From Maritimibacter sp. DP1N21-5 (GTDB lineage: Bacteria > Pseudomonadota > Alphaproteobacteria > Rhodobacterales > Rhodobacteraceae): a stretch of 64,000 nucleotides of DNA. The stretch covers positions 744,001 through 808,000 of the forward strand of contig NZ_JAHUZF010000006.1 in the NCBI RefSeq assembly GCF_019218295.1. Direction: 5' to 3'. Both the position numbers and the translations under genes were made by a program. Of the stretch, positions 17,421 through 26,240 are shown one piece after another (position 1 is the stretch's first letter; every line of letters starts with the position of its first letter). The notes under the pieces are model-generated. The model did no database searches. It saw only the letters and a program-made list of their open reading frames with translations, and was not told the origin of the DNA.

Positions 17421-18161
17421 ATGTTTGGTGACATTTCATATGGCGGCGCAGCCATTGCCGGGCTCGTCGCGTTTTTTACGCCCTGCATACTGCCGATGGT
17501 GCCGTTCTACCTGTCCTACATGGCGGGAATCAGCATGGCGCAGCTCAACGACGAGGGCGGGATCGAGCCGGGCGCACAACGTCGCCTGATCGTTTCGGCC
17601 TTTTTCTTCGCGCTCGGGGTGACGACGATCTTCGGGCTTCTGGGCCTTGGCGCGACCGCGGTCGGGCAGGCCTTCGCCCAGTGGAAGCAGGTGCTCTCCT
17701 ATGTCGCCGCCGCGATCATCTTCGTTTTCGGGCTGCATTTCCTGCACCTGATCCGCATCCCTTTCCTGATGCGCGAGGCGCGCGTGCAGTCCAAGGCCGA
17801 TCCCTCCACCATCGTCGGCGCCTATGTCATGGGGCTTGCCTTCGGCTTCGGCTGGACGGCCTGCGTGGGGCCGGTGCTGGCCTCGATCCTGATGATCGCG
17901 GCCATGAAGGACTCGCTCTGGCAAGGAGGAACGTTGCTCGTTACCTTCGGTCTGGGGATGACCGCGCCCTTCGTCATCGCAGCGGTCTTTGCCCAGCCGT
18001 TCCTGCGGTTCATGGCGCGGAACCGCAAATACATGCCCTATGTCGAAAAGGTCATGGGCGTCATGCTGATCCTTTTCGCCGTGCTCATCGCCACCGGTTC
18101 GGTCAACGCGATCTCGAACTGGCTTATTGAAACCTTCCCCGTGTTCACGAACATGGGCTGA
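17421..18161 (+). CDS. soxV: SoxV, CcdA/DsbD-type electron-transfer membrane protein
   Basis: The 246-residue protein has six membrane segments and the CcdA pattern. One redox cysteine sits in VAFFTPCILPMVPFYLSY (first helix), the second in AFGFGWTACVGPVLASIL, each followed by a helix-breaking proline. It moves electrons from cytoplasmic thioredoxin to periplasmic SoxW and probably SoxS. The ATG at 17421 is the start: the in-frame ATG at 17409 contains the GGGAGGA ribosome site itself. soxW starts 14 bases after its stop, so the two are an operon. Confidence 0.95.
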   Translation: MFGDISYGGAAIAGLVAFFTPCILPMVPFYLSYMAGISMAQLNDEGGIEPGAQRRLIVSAFFFALGVTTIFGLLGLGATAVGQAFAQWKQVLSYVAAAIIFVFGLHFLHLIRIPFLMREARVQSKADPSTIVGAYVMGLAFGFGWTACVGPVLASILMIAAMKDSLWQGGTLLVTFGLGMTAPFVIAAVFAQPFLRFMARNRKYMPYVEKVMGVMLILFAVLIATGSVNAISNWLIETFPVFTNMG

Positions 18162-18175
18162 TGGGAGGACACCTC

Positions 18176-18772
18176 ATGCGCTTTCTCACCGCTCTTGCGA
18201 CCGCCGCCACGCTGGCCTTTCCGGCATTCGCCGCCACCATGGGCGACGACGGGCTACACAAGGAAGTCTGGATGCGCGACACCTTCAAGGATGTCGCCGA
18301 GGACCTCGCCGAGGCCGAGGCCGAGGGCAAGCGGCTCATGATCCTGTGGGAACAGCGCGGCTGCATCTACTGCACCAAGATGCATGAAGAGGTGTTCCCG
18401 CGCGAGGACCTGGCCCAATACATCGAGGATAATTTCTTTGTCGTGCAGATGAACCTCTTCGGCGATGTCGAGGTGACCGATCTGGACGGCGAGACGCTGT
18501 CCGAAAAGGACATGGCGATGAAATGGGGGGTGATGTTCACGCCCACCATGATGTTCCTGCCGCACCCCGAGGAAATCGAAGAGGGCGAAACCGCCCGTGA
18601 CGCGGCGCAGCGCGTCGCGATCATGCCCGGCGCCTTCGGGTATCACACCACGAAGAACCTGATGACCTTCGTCTTCGACGAGGCCTATCGCGGCGACGAG
18701 AATTTCCAGAAGTACCACGCCGCCAAGTTCGCGGAATGGCAGGCCGCGAACCCGGGCCAGACCGGAGAGTGA
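18176..18772 (+). CDS. soxW: SoxW, periplasmic thioredoxin
   Basis: The product has 198 residues: signal peptide ending AFA-ATMGD and a thioredoxin-like domain with the CxxC site RGCIYCTKM around residues 61-69 and the cis-proline stretch VMFTPTMMFLPHPEE. It receives electrons from SoxV and is thought to keep the SoxYZ carrier or other Sox thiols active. The start at 18176 has GGGAGG in front; the upstream ATG at 18161 would include that site. It is followed by a 159-base gap holding an ATTC-N8-GAAT repeat before soxX. Confidence 0.94.
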   Translation: MRFLTALATAATLAFPAFAATMGDDGLHKEVWMRDTFKDVAEDLAEAEAEGKRLMILWEQRGCIYCTKMHEEVFPREDLAQYIEDNFFVVQMNLFGDVEVTDLDGETLSEKDMAMKWGVMFTPTMMFLPHPEEIEEGETARDAAQRVAIMPGAFGYHTTKNLMTFVFDEAYRGDENFQKYHAAKFAEWQAANPGQTGE

Positions 18773-18851
18773 GCTGGATCCCAGCGCCTGGAAACGACGT
18801 TGCCATTCCTGCTGCCACGCGGCAGGAAGGTCAGGACGGGCGACCAAAAAA

Positions 18852-18867
18852 ATTCATGAAACCGAAT
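18852..18867. promoter_or_regulatory. ATTC-N8-GAAT inverted repeat upstream of soxX (candidate SoxR operator)
   Basis: There is an exact match, ATTC at 18852-18855 and GAAT at 18864-18867, inside the non-coding gap between soxW and soxX, 64 bases before the soxX ATG. In Paracoccus, SoxR is known to bind between soxW and soxX, so position and form agree. Confidence 0.7.
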
Positions 18868-18931
18868 TTGTGATTGGCAATTTGTCGCAGGTCGCATACG
18901 GTCGTATTCAGAAAACGTGATGGGAGGAATC

Positions 18932-19411
18932 ATGAAGCGGACAACGATCGCGCTCGCCGCGCTGATCGCGGGAACTGGTCTGGCCACGGCCGAGGTCACA
19001 GCTCCGGGCGATGTTTCATTCGACGGTTACGAGGTCGCGGAGTCTCTGACCGGGACGCCGGGCAACCCCGAGGCCGGACGGGAGGTCGTCGTGGACAAGG
19101 GGGCAGGCAACTGCATCGCCTGCCACGCTGCAGAAGCATATGCCGACGTGCCCTTCGGGGGTGAAGTCGGCCCGATGCTCGACGGCGCCGGGGACCGCTG
19201 GTCGGAATCCGAGCTGCGCGGGATCCTCGTCAACGCCAAGATGGCCTTCGACGGCACGGTGATGCCCGCCTTCTACAAGACCGAAGGGTTCACCCGCCTT
19301 GGCGACGCCTTCACGGGCAAGGCCTGGCCCGCAGACAAGCCGGTCGAGCCGCTGCTCACGGCACAACAGATCGAGGACGTCGTGGCCTATCTGATGACTC
19401 TGCACGAGTGA
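18932..19411 (+). CDS. soxX: SoxX, monohaem cytochrome c subunit of SoxXA
   Basis: The 159-residue periplasmic cytochrome carries a signal peptide (MKRTTIALAALIAGTGLATA), then GNCIACHA as the haem-binding CxxCH (about residues 61-66), with a methionine ligand probably in AKMAFDGTVMPAFYK. SoxX pairs with SoxA to couple thiosulfate to the SoxY cysteine and takes the electrons. The ATG at 18932 follows GGGAGGAATC. It leads the soxXYZA unit, with soxY 36 bases downstream. Confidence 0.96.
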   Translation: MKRTTIALAALIAGTGLATAEVTAPGDVSFDGYEVAESLTGTPGNPEAGREVVVDKGAGNCIACHAAEAYADVPFGGEVGPMLDGAGDRWSESELRGILVNAKMAFDGTVMPAFYKTEGFTRLGDAFTGKAWPADKPVEPLLTAQQIEDVVAYLMTLHE

Positions 19412-19447
19412 TCGACGGACCGGCGTTTGGATAGAGAGAGGATAGAC

Positions 19448-19864
19448 ATGAAACTGACACGACGTGATGCCCTTGCCATGGGACTTGGCGCGACTGCTGT
19501 CGCCATGCTGCCCATGCGGGCTTTCGCTGCCGCCGAAGAGGCGATTGCGGAATTCACCGGCGGAGCCGCCGTGGGCGAGGGCGACATTTCGCTGGACGCC
19601 CCGGAGATCGCCGAGAACGGCAACACCGTTCCGATCAGCGTGAGCGCACCGGGTGCGACCGCCATCGCCGTCTATGCGGCAGGCAACCCGACCCCGGCCG
19701 TGGCCACCTTCACCTTCGGCCCCGCCGCAGGCAGCCAGGCCGCATCGACCCGGATCCGGCTCGCCGGAACCCAGGACGTGATCGCCGTGGCCCAGATGGC
19801 CGACGGCAGCTTCATCCAGACCGCCAAGACCGTGAAGGTCACCATCGGCGGCTGCGGCGGCTGA
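19448..19864 (+). CDS. soxY: SoxY, sulfur-carrier subunit
   Basis: The 138-residue protein carries the pathway intermediates covalently on a cysteine at its C-terminus. The C-terminal GGCGG swinging arm is present at the very end (TIGGCGG). A Tat-type signal (KLTRRDALAMGLGATAVAM) exports it folded with SoxZ. The mature immunoglobulin-like domain includes NGNTVPISVSAPGATAIAVYAAGNP. It is followed by soxZ 26 bases on, its obligate partner, which has no signal of its own and rides with it. Confidence 0.97.
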   Translation: MKLTRRDALAMGLGATAVAMLPMRAFAAAEEAIAEFTGGAAVGEGDISLDAPEIAENGNTVPISVSAPGATAIAVYAAGNPTPAVATFTFGPAAGSQAASTRIRLAGTQDVIAVAQMADGSFIQTAKTVKVTIGGCGG

Positions 19865-19890
19865 TCAGCGGAAACAAGGAGACATAAGAA

Positions 19891-20220
19891 ATGGCATCTG
19901 GTGTTAAACCCCGCGTCAAGGCTCCCAAATCCGCATCCGCGGGCGAGGTCGTGACGCTCAAGACCCTCATCAGCCACCCGATGGAATCGGGCCAGCGCAA
20001 GGATTCCGACGGCAACGTCATCCCGCGCTCGATCATCAACCGGTTCACCTGCGAGTTGAACGGCGCGATGGTCATCGACGTGGCGATGGACCCTGCGATC
20101 TCGACCAACCCCTACTTCGAATTCGAAGCCAAGGTCGATGCGACGGGCGAGTTCAAACTGACCTGGTACGACGACGACGGCTCTGTCTACGAAGACGTGC
20201 AGCCGATCGAAGTGGCCTGA
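19891..20220 (+). CDS. soxZ: SoxZ, partner of SoxY
   Basis: The product has 109 residues and no signal peptide, consistent with co-export bound to SoxY. Family features are KTLISHPMESGQRKD, NRFTCELNG and the FKLTWYDDDG strand near the C-terminus. SoxYZ is the soluble carrier that SoxXA, SoxB and SoxCD act on in turn. soxA begins 32 bases after its stop. Confidence 0.97.
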   Translation: MASGVKPRVKAPKSASAGEVVTLKTLISHPMESGQRKDSDGNVIPRSIINRFTCELNGAMVIDVAMDPAISTNPYFEFEAKVDATGEFKLTWYDDDGSVYEDVQPIEVA

Positions 20221-20252
20221 GACCACAACGCGAACCAGGAGGGAGGAACGAC

Positions 20253-21104
20253 ATGAAGTACAAGCTGCTGACCGGTATCGCCTTTGCGGCTCTGACCATC
20301 GGCGGGGGTATGGCCTTCGCCGATGAGGACGCGGATCTTGTCCTCAACGGGGAGACCCCGATCACGGTGCGCGCCCCGGCGCCGGCGCATCTCGAAGGCG
20401 CGCTGGACGAAATCTACTCGGGCTGGGTGTTCCGCTCCGACGACACGCAGGCGATGCAGGCCGACGACTTCGACAACCCGGGCATGCTCGCCGTCGAAGA
20501 GGCGCGCGCAGCCTGGGCCGCGGCCGAAGGCTCGGAAGGCAAATCCTGTGCGGATTGCCATGGCGAGCCCGAGGATATGGCCGGCGTGAAAGCCGTTTAC
20601 CCGAAGTGGAACGAGGCGGCTGGCGAAGTGCGCACGATCCAGATGCAGGTGAACGACTGCCGTGAAAACCGGATGGGCGCCGAGCCCTGGAAAGTCGACG
20701 CGGGTCCGGCGCTTGCGATGGAAGGGCTTCTCGCCTCGGTCTCGCGCGGGCTTCCCATGAACGTCGCCATCGACGGTCCGGCCGCCGAGACCTGGGAAAA
20801 GGGGCGGGAGATGTATTACACCCGCTTCGGTCAGCTCGACCTGTCCTGTGCCAACTGCCACGAGCAGAACTACGGCAACATGATCCGGGCCGACCACCTG
20901 AGCCAGGGGCAGGTCAACGCCTTCCCAGCCTATCGTCTGAAGGACACGAAACTCGTCGGCGTGCAGAGCCGCTTCAAGGGCTGCATCCGTGACACCCGTG
21001 CCGAAACCTTCGACCCGGGCTCGCCCGAGTTCGTGGCGCTGGAGCTTTACGTGGCCTCGCGCAGCAACGGTCTTTCGGTCGAGGGCCCCTCGGTCCGCAA
21101 CTGA
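20253..21104 (+). CDS. soxA: SoxA, dihaem cytochrome c subunit of SoxXA
   Basis: The product has 283 residues with a signal peptide ending AFA-DEDAD. Two haem sites are visible, SCADCHGE (about residues 95-100) and SCANCHEQ (about 204-209), so this is the two-haem form. The conserved active-site cysteine is in RFKGCIRDTRAE near residue 248; in known SoxA it ligates the haem and is modified to a persulfide. SoxXA catalyses oxidative coupling of thiosulfate to SoxY. GGAGGGAGGAA precedes the ATG, and a terminator follows the stop by five bases. Confidence 0.96.
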   Translation: MKYKLLTGIAFAALTIGGGMAFADEDADLVLNGETPITVRAPAPAHLEGALDEIYSGWVFRSDDTQAMQADDFDNPGMLAVEEARAAWAAAEGSEGKSCADCHGEPEDMAGVKAVYPKWNEAAGEVRTIQMQVNDCRENRMGAEPWKVDAGPALAMEGLLASVSRGLPMNVAIDGPAAETWEKGREMYYTRFGQLDLSCANCHEQNYGNMIRADHLSQGQVNAFPAYRLKDTKLVGVQSRFKGCIRDTRAETFDPGSPEFVALELYVASRSNGLSVEGPSVRN

Positions 21105-21109
21105 CGTCG

Positions 21110-21143
21110 AACCCCGCGCGGGCGCTCCTCGCGCGGGGTTTTT
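21110..21143 (+). terminator. Rho-independent terminator after soxA
   Basis: An 11-bp perfect stem AACCCCGCGCG (21110-21120) and CGCGCGGGGTT (21130-21140) with a nine-base loop is followed by a T run. It separates soxXYZA from soxB. Confidence 0.8.
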
Positions 21144-21155
21144 CTTACCAAATAT

Positions 21156-21171
21156 ATGCCGTTTCGTGAAT
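21156..21171. promoter_or_regulatory. ATTC-N8-GAAT-like repeat upstream of soxB
   Basis: ATGC at 21156-21159 and GAAT at 21168-21171 with eight bases between match the sulfur-cluster inverted repeat at 7 of 8 positions. It sits directly after the terminator behind soxA and 42 bases before the soxB ATG, so soxB may have its own SoxR-controlled promoter. Confidence 0.5.
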
Positions 21172-21213
21172 AAGTTACGGTCCCTGCAATACAAACGGGC
21201 AAAGGACGAAGAG

Positions 21214-22911
21214 ATGATCTCTCGCCGCGATTTTCTTCAGGTCGGCATGGCCGCTTCCGCCCTCGTGGGCGCCTCGGGCTTCGGCAATTGGGCACGGCTT
21301 GCCGCACAGCAGATGCTGACACAGGACCAGCTCCTCGACTTCGACACCTTCGGCAACGTGACCCTGATCCACATCACCGACATCCACGCGCAGCTCAAGC
21401 CCATCTACTTCCGCGAGCCCGAGATCAACTTGGGGGTCGGCGAAGCTCTTGGTCAGGTGCCCCATATCACAGGCGCCGAGTTCAAGGCGCGTTACGGCAT
21501 AGCTGACGGATCGCCCTCGGCCTATGCGCTGACCTACAACGATTTCTCCGCGCTTGCGAAGGAGTACGGCAGGGTCGGCGGCCTCGACCGCGTGGCCACG
21601 GTGGTCAAACAGATCCGCGCCGCGCGCCCCGATGCGCTGCTTCTGGACGGCGGCGACACCTGGCACGGCTCCTACACCTGCTATCAGACGCAGGGGCAGG
21701 ACATGGTCAACGTGATGAACGCGCTCGCGCCGGATGCGATGACCTTCCACTGGGAGTTCACGCTGGGTTCCGACCGCGTGCGCGAGCTGGTCGAAGGGCT
21801 GCCCTTCGCGGCTCTTGGCCAGAACATCTTCGACGCCGAATGGGACGAACCCGCCGAGAGCTTCGAGAGCTACAAGATGATGGAATCGGGCGGGGTCAAG
21901 ATCGGCGTGATCGGTCAGGCCTTCCCCTACATGCCCATTGCGAACCCCTCCTGGATGTTCCCGGAATACAGCTTCGGCATCCGTGACGAGCACATGCAGG
22001 AAATGGTGGACGAGGTCCGCGCGAACGGCGCCGAACTGGTCGTCGTGCTGTCCCACAACGGTTTTGACGTGGACAAGAAGATGGCCGACCGCGTGACCGG
22101 CATCGACGTGATCCTGTCGGGCCACACCCATGACGCGCTCCCCGAACCGGTGCTCGTGGGCGAGACGATCATCATCGCGTCGGGGTCGAACGGCAAGTTC
22201 GTCTCTCGCGTCGACCTCGACGTGCGGGACGGGCGGATGATGGGGTTCAAGCACAAGCTCATCCCGATCTTCTCGGACGTGATCGCACCCGATGCCGAGA
22301 TGACCGCGCTGATCGATGAACAGCGCGCGCCCTACGAGGCCGAGTTGTCCGAAGTGATCGGCACCACGGATGTCGAACTTTTCCGGCGCGGCAACTTCAA
22401 TGGCTCGTGGGACGACCTTATTTGCGACGCGCTGATCTCGGAACGCGAGGCCGACATCGCCATGTCGCCCGGCGTGCGCTGGGGACCGTCGCTCATTCCC
22501 GGCGACGAGATCACGCGCGAGGACATCTGGAACGTGACCTCGATGACCTATGGCCAAGCCTACCGCAACGAAATGACCGGCGAGTTCATCAAGGTCATTC
22601 TCGAGGACGTGGCCGACAACATCTTCAACCCCGACCCCTATTACCAGCAGGGCGGCGACATGGTGCGGATCGGGGGCATGGGCTACCGGATCGACATCAC
22701 GAAGCCGCAGGGCGAGCGGGTGTCCGAAATGACGCTTCTCAAGACAGGTGAGCCGATCGATCCCGCGCGGACCTATCAGGTCGCGGGCTGGGCGTCCGTC
22801 AACGAGGGAACCGAAGGCCCGATGATCTGGGACGTGGTGGAAAGCCACATCAGGAAACTCGGCACCGTGACGCTCGACCCGAATACCTCGGTCGAAGTCA
22901 TCCAAGGGTAA
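21214..22911 (+). CDS. soxB: SoxB, sulfate thiol hydrolase
   Basis: The 565-residue periplasmic dimanganese hydrolase frees sulfate from SoxY-cysteine-S-sulfonate. A Tat signal (MISRRDFLQVGMAASALVG) is present. Metal-site motifs of the 5'-nucleotidase superfamily follow in order: LIHITDIHAQLKP, LLLDGGDTWHGS, MTFHWEFTLG (a SoxB hallmark), VVVLSHNGFD and VILSGHTHDALPEP. The C-terminal nucleotidase-type domain follows. The start at 21214 has AAGGACGAAGAG in front; the open frame upstream overlaps soxA and is not used. Terminators bracket it on both sides, making it a single-gene unit. Confidence 0.97.
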   Translation: MISRRDFLQVGMAASALVGASGFGNWARLAAQQMLTQDQLLDFDTFGNVTLIHITDIHAQLKPIYFREPEINLGVGEALGQVPHITGAEFKARYGIADGSPSAYALTYNDFSALAKEYGRVGGLDRVATVVKQIRAARPDALLLDGGDTWHGSYTCYQTQGQDMVNVMNALAPDAMTFHWEFTLGSDRVRELVEGLPFAALGQNIFDAEWDEPAESFESYKMMESGGVKIGVIGQAFPYMPIANPSWMFPEYSFGIRDEHMQEMVDEVRANGAELVVVLSHNGFDVDKKMADRVTGIDVILSGHTHDALPEPVLVGETIIIASGSNGKFVSRVDLDVRDGRMMGFKHKLIPIFSDVIAPDAEMTALIDEQRAPYEAELSEVIGTTDVELFRRGNFNGSWDDLICDALISEREADIAMSPGVRWGPSLIPGDEITREDIWNVTSMTYGQAYRNEMTGEFIKVILEDVADNIFNPDPYYQQGGDMVRIGGMGYRIDITKPQGERVSEMTLLKTGEPIDPARTYQVAGWASVNEGTEGPMIWDVVESHIRKLGTVTLDPNTSVEVIQG

Positions 22912-22917
22912 TCAGGC

Positions 22918-22949
22918 GCCTCCCGTCCCAAGCGGGCGTGAGGCTTTTT
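22918..22949 (+). terminator. Rho-independent terminator after soxB
   Basis: The stem GCCTC-C-CGTCC (from 22918) pairs with GGGCG-T-GAGGC (to 22944), with one mismatch and one G-T pair, and is followed by five T residues. It lies six bases after the soxB stop. Confidence 0.7.
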
Positions 22950-22961
22950 CGAAACAAAATC

Positions 22962-22977
22962 ATTCACATAGACGAAT
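22962..22977. promoter_or_regulatory. ATTC-N8-GAAT inverted repeat upstream of soxC (candidate SoxR operator)
   Basis: This is an exact match, ATTC at 22962-22965 and GAAT at 22974-22977. It lies 12 bases after the soxB terminator and 26 bases before the soxC ATG. Confidence 0.65.
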
Positions 22978-23003
22978 GATTCGATGCGAACAGGGAGGAG
23001 CAT

Positions 23004-24281
23004 ATGGACGATATGTCTCAAACCAAAGGCCCCTCGCGCCGCCGCTTTCTGGGCGGGGTGGCGCTGGGTGGCATGGGGCTGGCCGCAGGCCGTGCGATAG
23101 CCGAAGGTCACGGCGGGCCGGACCCGCTCATCACCGAATTGCAGGATTGGGCCAACGGTCTGGGCGACGGCGTGGATGCCACGCCCTATGGTCTGCCGAT
23201 CGAGTTCGAGAGCGACGTGATCCGGCGCAACGTGCCATGGCTCACCGCCGATCCGATCAGCTCGATCAACTTCACACCGATCCATGCCTTGGACGGCACC
23301 ATCACGCCGCAGGGCTGCGCCTTCGAGCGTCACCATTCGGGTGCGATCGAGCTGCGCAAGGAAGACTACCGCCTGATGATCAACGGCCTCGTAGATCGTC
23401 CGCTGGTCTTCACCTATGCCGACCTCGAACGCTTCCCACGCGTGAACCATACCTATTTCCTCGAATGCGCGGCGAACACCGGAATGGAATGGGCAGGGGC
23501 GCAGCTTAATGGCGCGCAGTTCACCCACGGCATGATCCACAACATGGAATACAGTGGCGTGAAACTTTCCACGCTGCTTGAAGAGGCCGGTGTAAACCCC
23601 GAAGGAAAATGGGTTTATGTCGAAGGGGCCGATGCTTCGTCCAATGGCCGCTCGATCCCGCTGGAGAAGGCGATGGAGGACTGCATCGTCGCCTTCAAGG
23701 CCAACGGCGAGGCCCTGCGAAAGGAACACGGCTATCCCGTGCGTCTCGTCGTGCCGGGCTGGGAAGGCAACATGTGGGTCAAGTGGCTCCGCCGGATCGA
23801 GGTCGCTTCGCAAGCCGTTGAAAGTCGGGAAGAAACCTCAAAATACACCGACACGATGGCCGACGGGACCTCGCGAAAATGGACCTGGGTCATGGATGCG
23901 AAATCCGTGGTCACATCGCCCAGCCCGCAGATGCCGATCACCCATGGTCCGGGGCCGCTGGTCATCTCCGGCATGGCCTGGTCGGGCCGGGGCAAGATCA
24001 CGCGCGTCGACGTCTCGACCGATGGCGGCATGAACTGGCAGACCGCACGTCTGGCCGGTGAGCCCGGGGACAAGGCGCTCACGCGCTTCTACCTCGACAT
24101 CGACTGGGACGGTTCAGAGATGCTGCTGCAATCGCGCGCGATGGATGAAACCGGCTATGTCCAGCCGACCAAGGAAGAACTGCGCGCGGTGCGTGGCGAA
24201 AACTCGGTCTACCACAACAACTGCATTCAGACCTGGCACGTAAAGACCACCGGGGAGGCCGAAAATGTCGAAGTTTCCTAA
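23004..24281 (+). CDS. soxC: SoxC, molybdopterin subunit of sulfane dehydrogenase
   Basis: The 425-residue product belongs to the sulfite-oxidase family. A Tat signal (GPSRRRFLGGVALGGMGLAAG) is followed by the Mo-cofactor domain, with the molybdenum-ligating cysteine in YFLECAANTGMEWAG near residue 155, and then the dimerisation domain (GMAWSGRGKITRVDVSTDGG). With SoxD it removes six electrons from the sulfane sulfur left on SoxYZ. Its presence means the pathway can oxidise thiosulfate fully to sulfate without storing sulfur. A GGGAGG ribosome site precedes 23004. Its 3' end overlaps soxD by 17 bases. Confidence 0.96.
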   Translation: MDDMSQTKGPSRRRFLGGVALGGMGLAAGRAIAEGHGGPDPLITELQDWANGLGDGVDATPYGLPIEFESDVIRRNVPWLTADPISSINFTPIHALDGTITPQGCAFERHHSGAIELRKEDYRLMINGLVDRPLVFTYADLERFPRVNHTYFLECAANTGMEWAGAQLNGAQFTHGMIHNMEYSGVKLSTLLEEAGVNPEGKWVYVEGADASSNGRSIPLEKAMEDCIVAFKANGEALRKEHGYPVRLVVPGWEGNMWVKWLRRIEVASQAVESREETSKYTDTMADGTSRKWTWVMDAKSVVTSPSPQMPITHGPGPLVISGMAWSGRGKITRVDVSTDGGMNWQTARLAGEPGDKALTRFYLDIDWDGSEMLLQSRAMDETGYVQPTKEELRAVRGENSVYHNNCIQTWHVKTTGEAENVEVS

Positions 24282-25335
24282 ACTCGTCGCGGGAACCGCG
24301 CTCGCCACATTGATCGCGCTCCCGGCGTTCTCCCAGACCTTCGGCCTTGGTCGCGCGGCTCTGCCGGAAGAAATCGCGGCCTGGGACCTCGACGTGTCCC
24401 CCGATGGCACGGGGCTGCCCGAAGGGCAGGGCACTGCCGAAGATGGCGAGATGCTCTTTTCGGACAACTGCGCGGCCTGTCATGGCGAGTTTGCCGAGGG
24501 GGTCGATCGCTGGCCGGTGCTGGCCGGCGGCTTCGACACGCTGGCCCGTCAGGACCCGGTCAAGACGGTGGGCAGCTACTGGCCCTATCTGTCCACGGTT
24601 TGGGACTATGTCCATCGGTCCATGCCGTTCGGCAACGCGGGCACGCTTTCGGCAGACGACACCTACGCCATCGTGGCCTATATCCTCTATTCCAACGACC
24701 TGATCGAATACGACGCGGTGCTTTCGAAGGAGACCTTCCTCGATGTCGAGATGCCGAACGCCGACGGGTTCTTCGAGGATGACCGCGAAACCGCCGAGGC
24801 CGCGTTCTGGGGGCGGGAGCCTTGCATGGAGAATTGCAAGGAAAGCGTCGAAATCACCATGCTGGCCACGGTTCTGGACGTGACGCCGGACGAAGGTGGA
24901 GCGGAAGAGGTCGAACTGGCCGCGGCCGACACGGGCGAAACGGCCACGCCGGTCGAGGAGCCCGCTGCCGAACCTGCCGCTGAACCCGTCGAAGAACCGG
25001 TCATGGCCGCGGCCGATCCAGAACTGATCGCAGAGGGCGAAGACGTCTTCAAGAAGTGCAAGGCCTGCCACAAGGTCGGTGAAGGCGCCAAGAACGGCAC
25101 CGGCCCGATGCTGAACGGGATCGTGGGCCATGCCGCCGGAGCCAACGGCGACTTCAAGTATTCCGGTTCGCTGGCGGACGCCGCGGCCGGGGGGCTGACC
25201 TGGACGCCCGAGGAACTCGACGCCTTCCTCGCCGATCCCAAGGGTTACATGAAGGGCACCAAGATGTCCTTCGTGGGCCTCAAGAAGGACGAGGACCGGC
25301 AGGCGGTCATCGCCTATCTCTCGACCTTCCAGTAA
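24265..25335 (+). CDS. soxD: SoxD, dihaem cytochrome c subunit of sulfane dehydrogenase
   Basis: The product has 356 residues: signal peptide to AFS-QTF, a first cytochrome domain with CAACHG (about residues 69-73), and a second with KCKACHKVGEG (about 267-271). A Glu/Ala/Pro-rich linker (residues about 225-250) joins the domains, and the C-terminal part resembles a class I cytochrome c. It takes electrons from SoxC and passes them to the respiratory chain. The gene starts inside soxC, showing tight coupling, and a strong terminator follows 33 bases after its stop. Confidence 0.96.
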   Translation: MSKFPKLVAGTALATLIALPAFSQTFGLGRAALPEEIAAWDLDVSPDGTGLPEGQGTAEDGEMLFSDNCAACHGEFAEGVDRWPVLAGGFDTLARQDPVKTVGSYWPYLSTVWDYVHRSMPFGNAGTLSADDTYAIVAYILYSNDLIEYDAVLSKETFLDVEMPNADGFFEDDRETAEAAFWGREPCMENCKESVEITMLATVLDVTPDEGGAEEVELAAADTGETATPVEEPAAEPAAEPVEEPVMAAADPELIAEGEDVFKKCKACHKVGEGAKNGTGPMLNGIVGHAAGANGDFKYSGSLADAAAGGLTWTPEELDAFLADPKGYMKGTKMSFVGLKKDEDRQAVIAYLSTFQ

Positions 25336-25368
25336 GGCCGCCGAGCTTCCGGGTTCCTCCCCGGTTCA

Positions 25369-25399
25369 GGGCGTCTCACCTTCGGGTGGGGCGCCCTTT
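25369..25399 (+). terminator. Rho-independent terminator after soxCD
   Basis: A 12-bp stem GGGCGTCTCACC (25369-25380) and GGTGGGGCGCCC (25385-25396), with two G-T pairs, a TTCG tetraloop and a short T run, sits between soxD and soxE. Confidence 0.8.
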
Positions 25400-25443
25400 C
25401 TGCTGCGGTGCGGCAGAAATTCCCTGTCAAAACAGGCCGCTAA

Positions 25444-25469
25444 AAACATAAAAACTCGCGAATATGTTT
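25444..25469. promoter_or_regulatory. Inverted repeat upstream of soxE, degenerate SoxR-type site
   Basis: AAACATA (25444-25450) and TATGTTT (25463-25469) are perfect inverted arms with 12 bases between. The inner part reads ATAA-N8-GAAT (25448-25463), a 6 of 8 match to the sulfur-cluster repeat. It lies between the soxD terminator and the soxE ATG at 25503. Confidence 0.45.
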
Positions 25470-25502
25470 GTGTGACAAAATGCCCCAGAGTAGACTTTCA
25501 AC

Positions 25503-26207
25503 ATGCAAACGATTCCGCGCCACCTTGTTGTCGCCGCCTTTGCCATGGTTGTGGCGGGGCCCGGTGCGGCTGACGACTTCGGGGACCCTGAAGAGGGTGC
25601 GCGGGTCTTTCGCAAATGTCAGGCCTGCCATGCCGTGGGACCGGACGCCTTCAGCCGCACCGGACCGCATCTGAACGACCTCTTCGGACGCCGGGCCGGG
25701 GGGCTCGAGGCCTTCGCCTATTCGGCGGGGCTCGTCCGGATGGGGAACGACGGGCTTTTCTGGGATTTCGAGAGCCTCGACGCCTATCTCGAGAACCCGA
25801 AGGCCTTTGCCTCGGACACAAGGATGAACTTCGCGGGCCTCACGGCGCCGGAGGACCGCTCCGATGTGCTCGCCTTCCTGCGCCAGTATTCCGATAGCCC
25901 CGCCAACATCCCCGGAGCCGCCCCCACGGCCGCCCCTCGTGAAGTCGACCTCTCGGAGGACATTCTCGCTCTCGTGGGCGACGTGGATTATGGCGAGTAC
26001 CTCTCGTCCGAATGCCTGACCTGCCACCAGTCGGACGGCGGCAACGACGGCATCCCCGCGATCACCGGCTGGCCCGAAGAAGACTTCGTGGTTGCCATGC
26101 ACGCCTACAAGGAAAAGGTCCGCCCGCACCCGGTCATGCAGATGATGGCCGGACGGTTGGCCAATGACGAGATTGCCGCGCTCGCGGCCTATTTCGGCGG
26201 GCTCTGA
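25503..26207 (+). CDS. soxE: SoxE, dihaem c-type cytochrome
   Basis: The 234-residue periplasmic dihaem cytochrome has a signal peptide to GPGAA-DD, haem sites KCQACHAVG (about residues 39-43) and ECLTCHQSD (about 174-178), and class I cytochrome features such as TGPHLNDLFGRRAG and TRMNFAGL. In Paracoccus, SoxE pairs with the flavoprotein SoxF, which follows 33 bases downstream, and accepts electrons from it. SoxEF is dispensable for thiosulfate oxidation in known systems and is linked to sulfide oxidation. Confidence 0.9.
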   Translation: MQTIPRHLVVAAFAMVVAGPGAADDFGDPEEGARVFRKCQACHAVGPDAFSRTGPHLNDLFGRRAGGLEAFAYSAGLVRMGNDGLFWDFESLDAYLENPKAFASDTRMNFAGLTAPEDRSDVLAFLRQYSDSPANIPGAAPTAAPREVDLSEDILALVGDVDYGEYLSSECLTCHQSDGGNDGIPAITGWPEEDFVVAMHAYKEKVRPHPVMQMMAGRLANDEIAALAAYFGGL

Positions 26208-26240
26208 GGAGGGGGCCGCTTTTTCAGGGAGGAAGACATT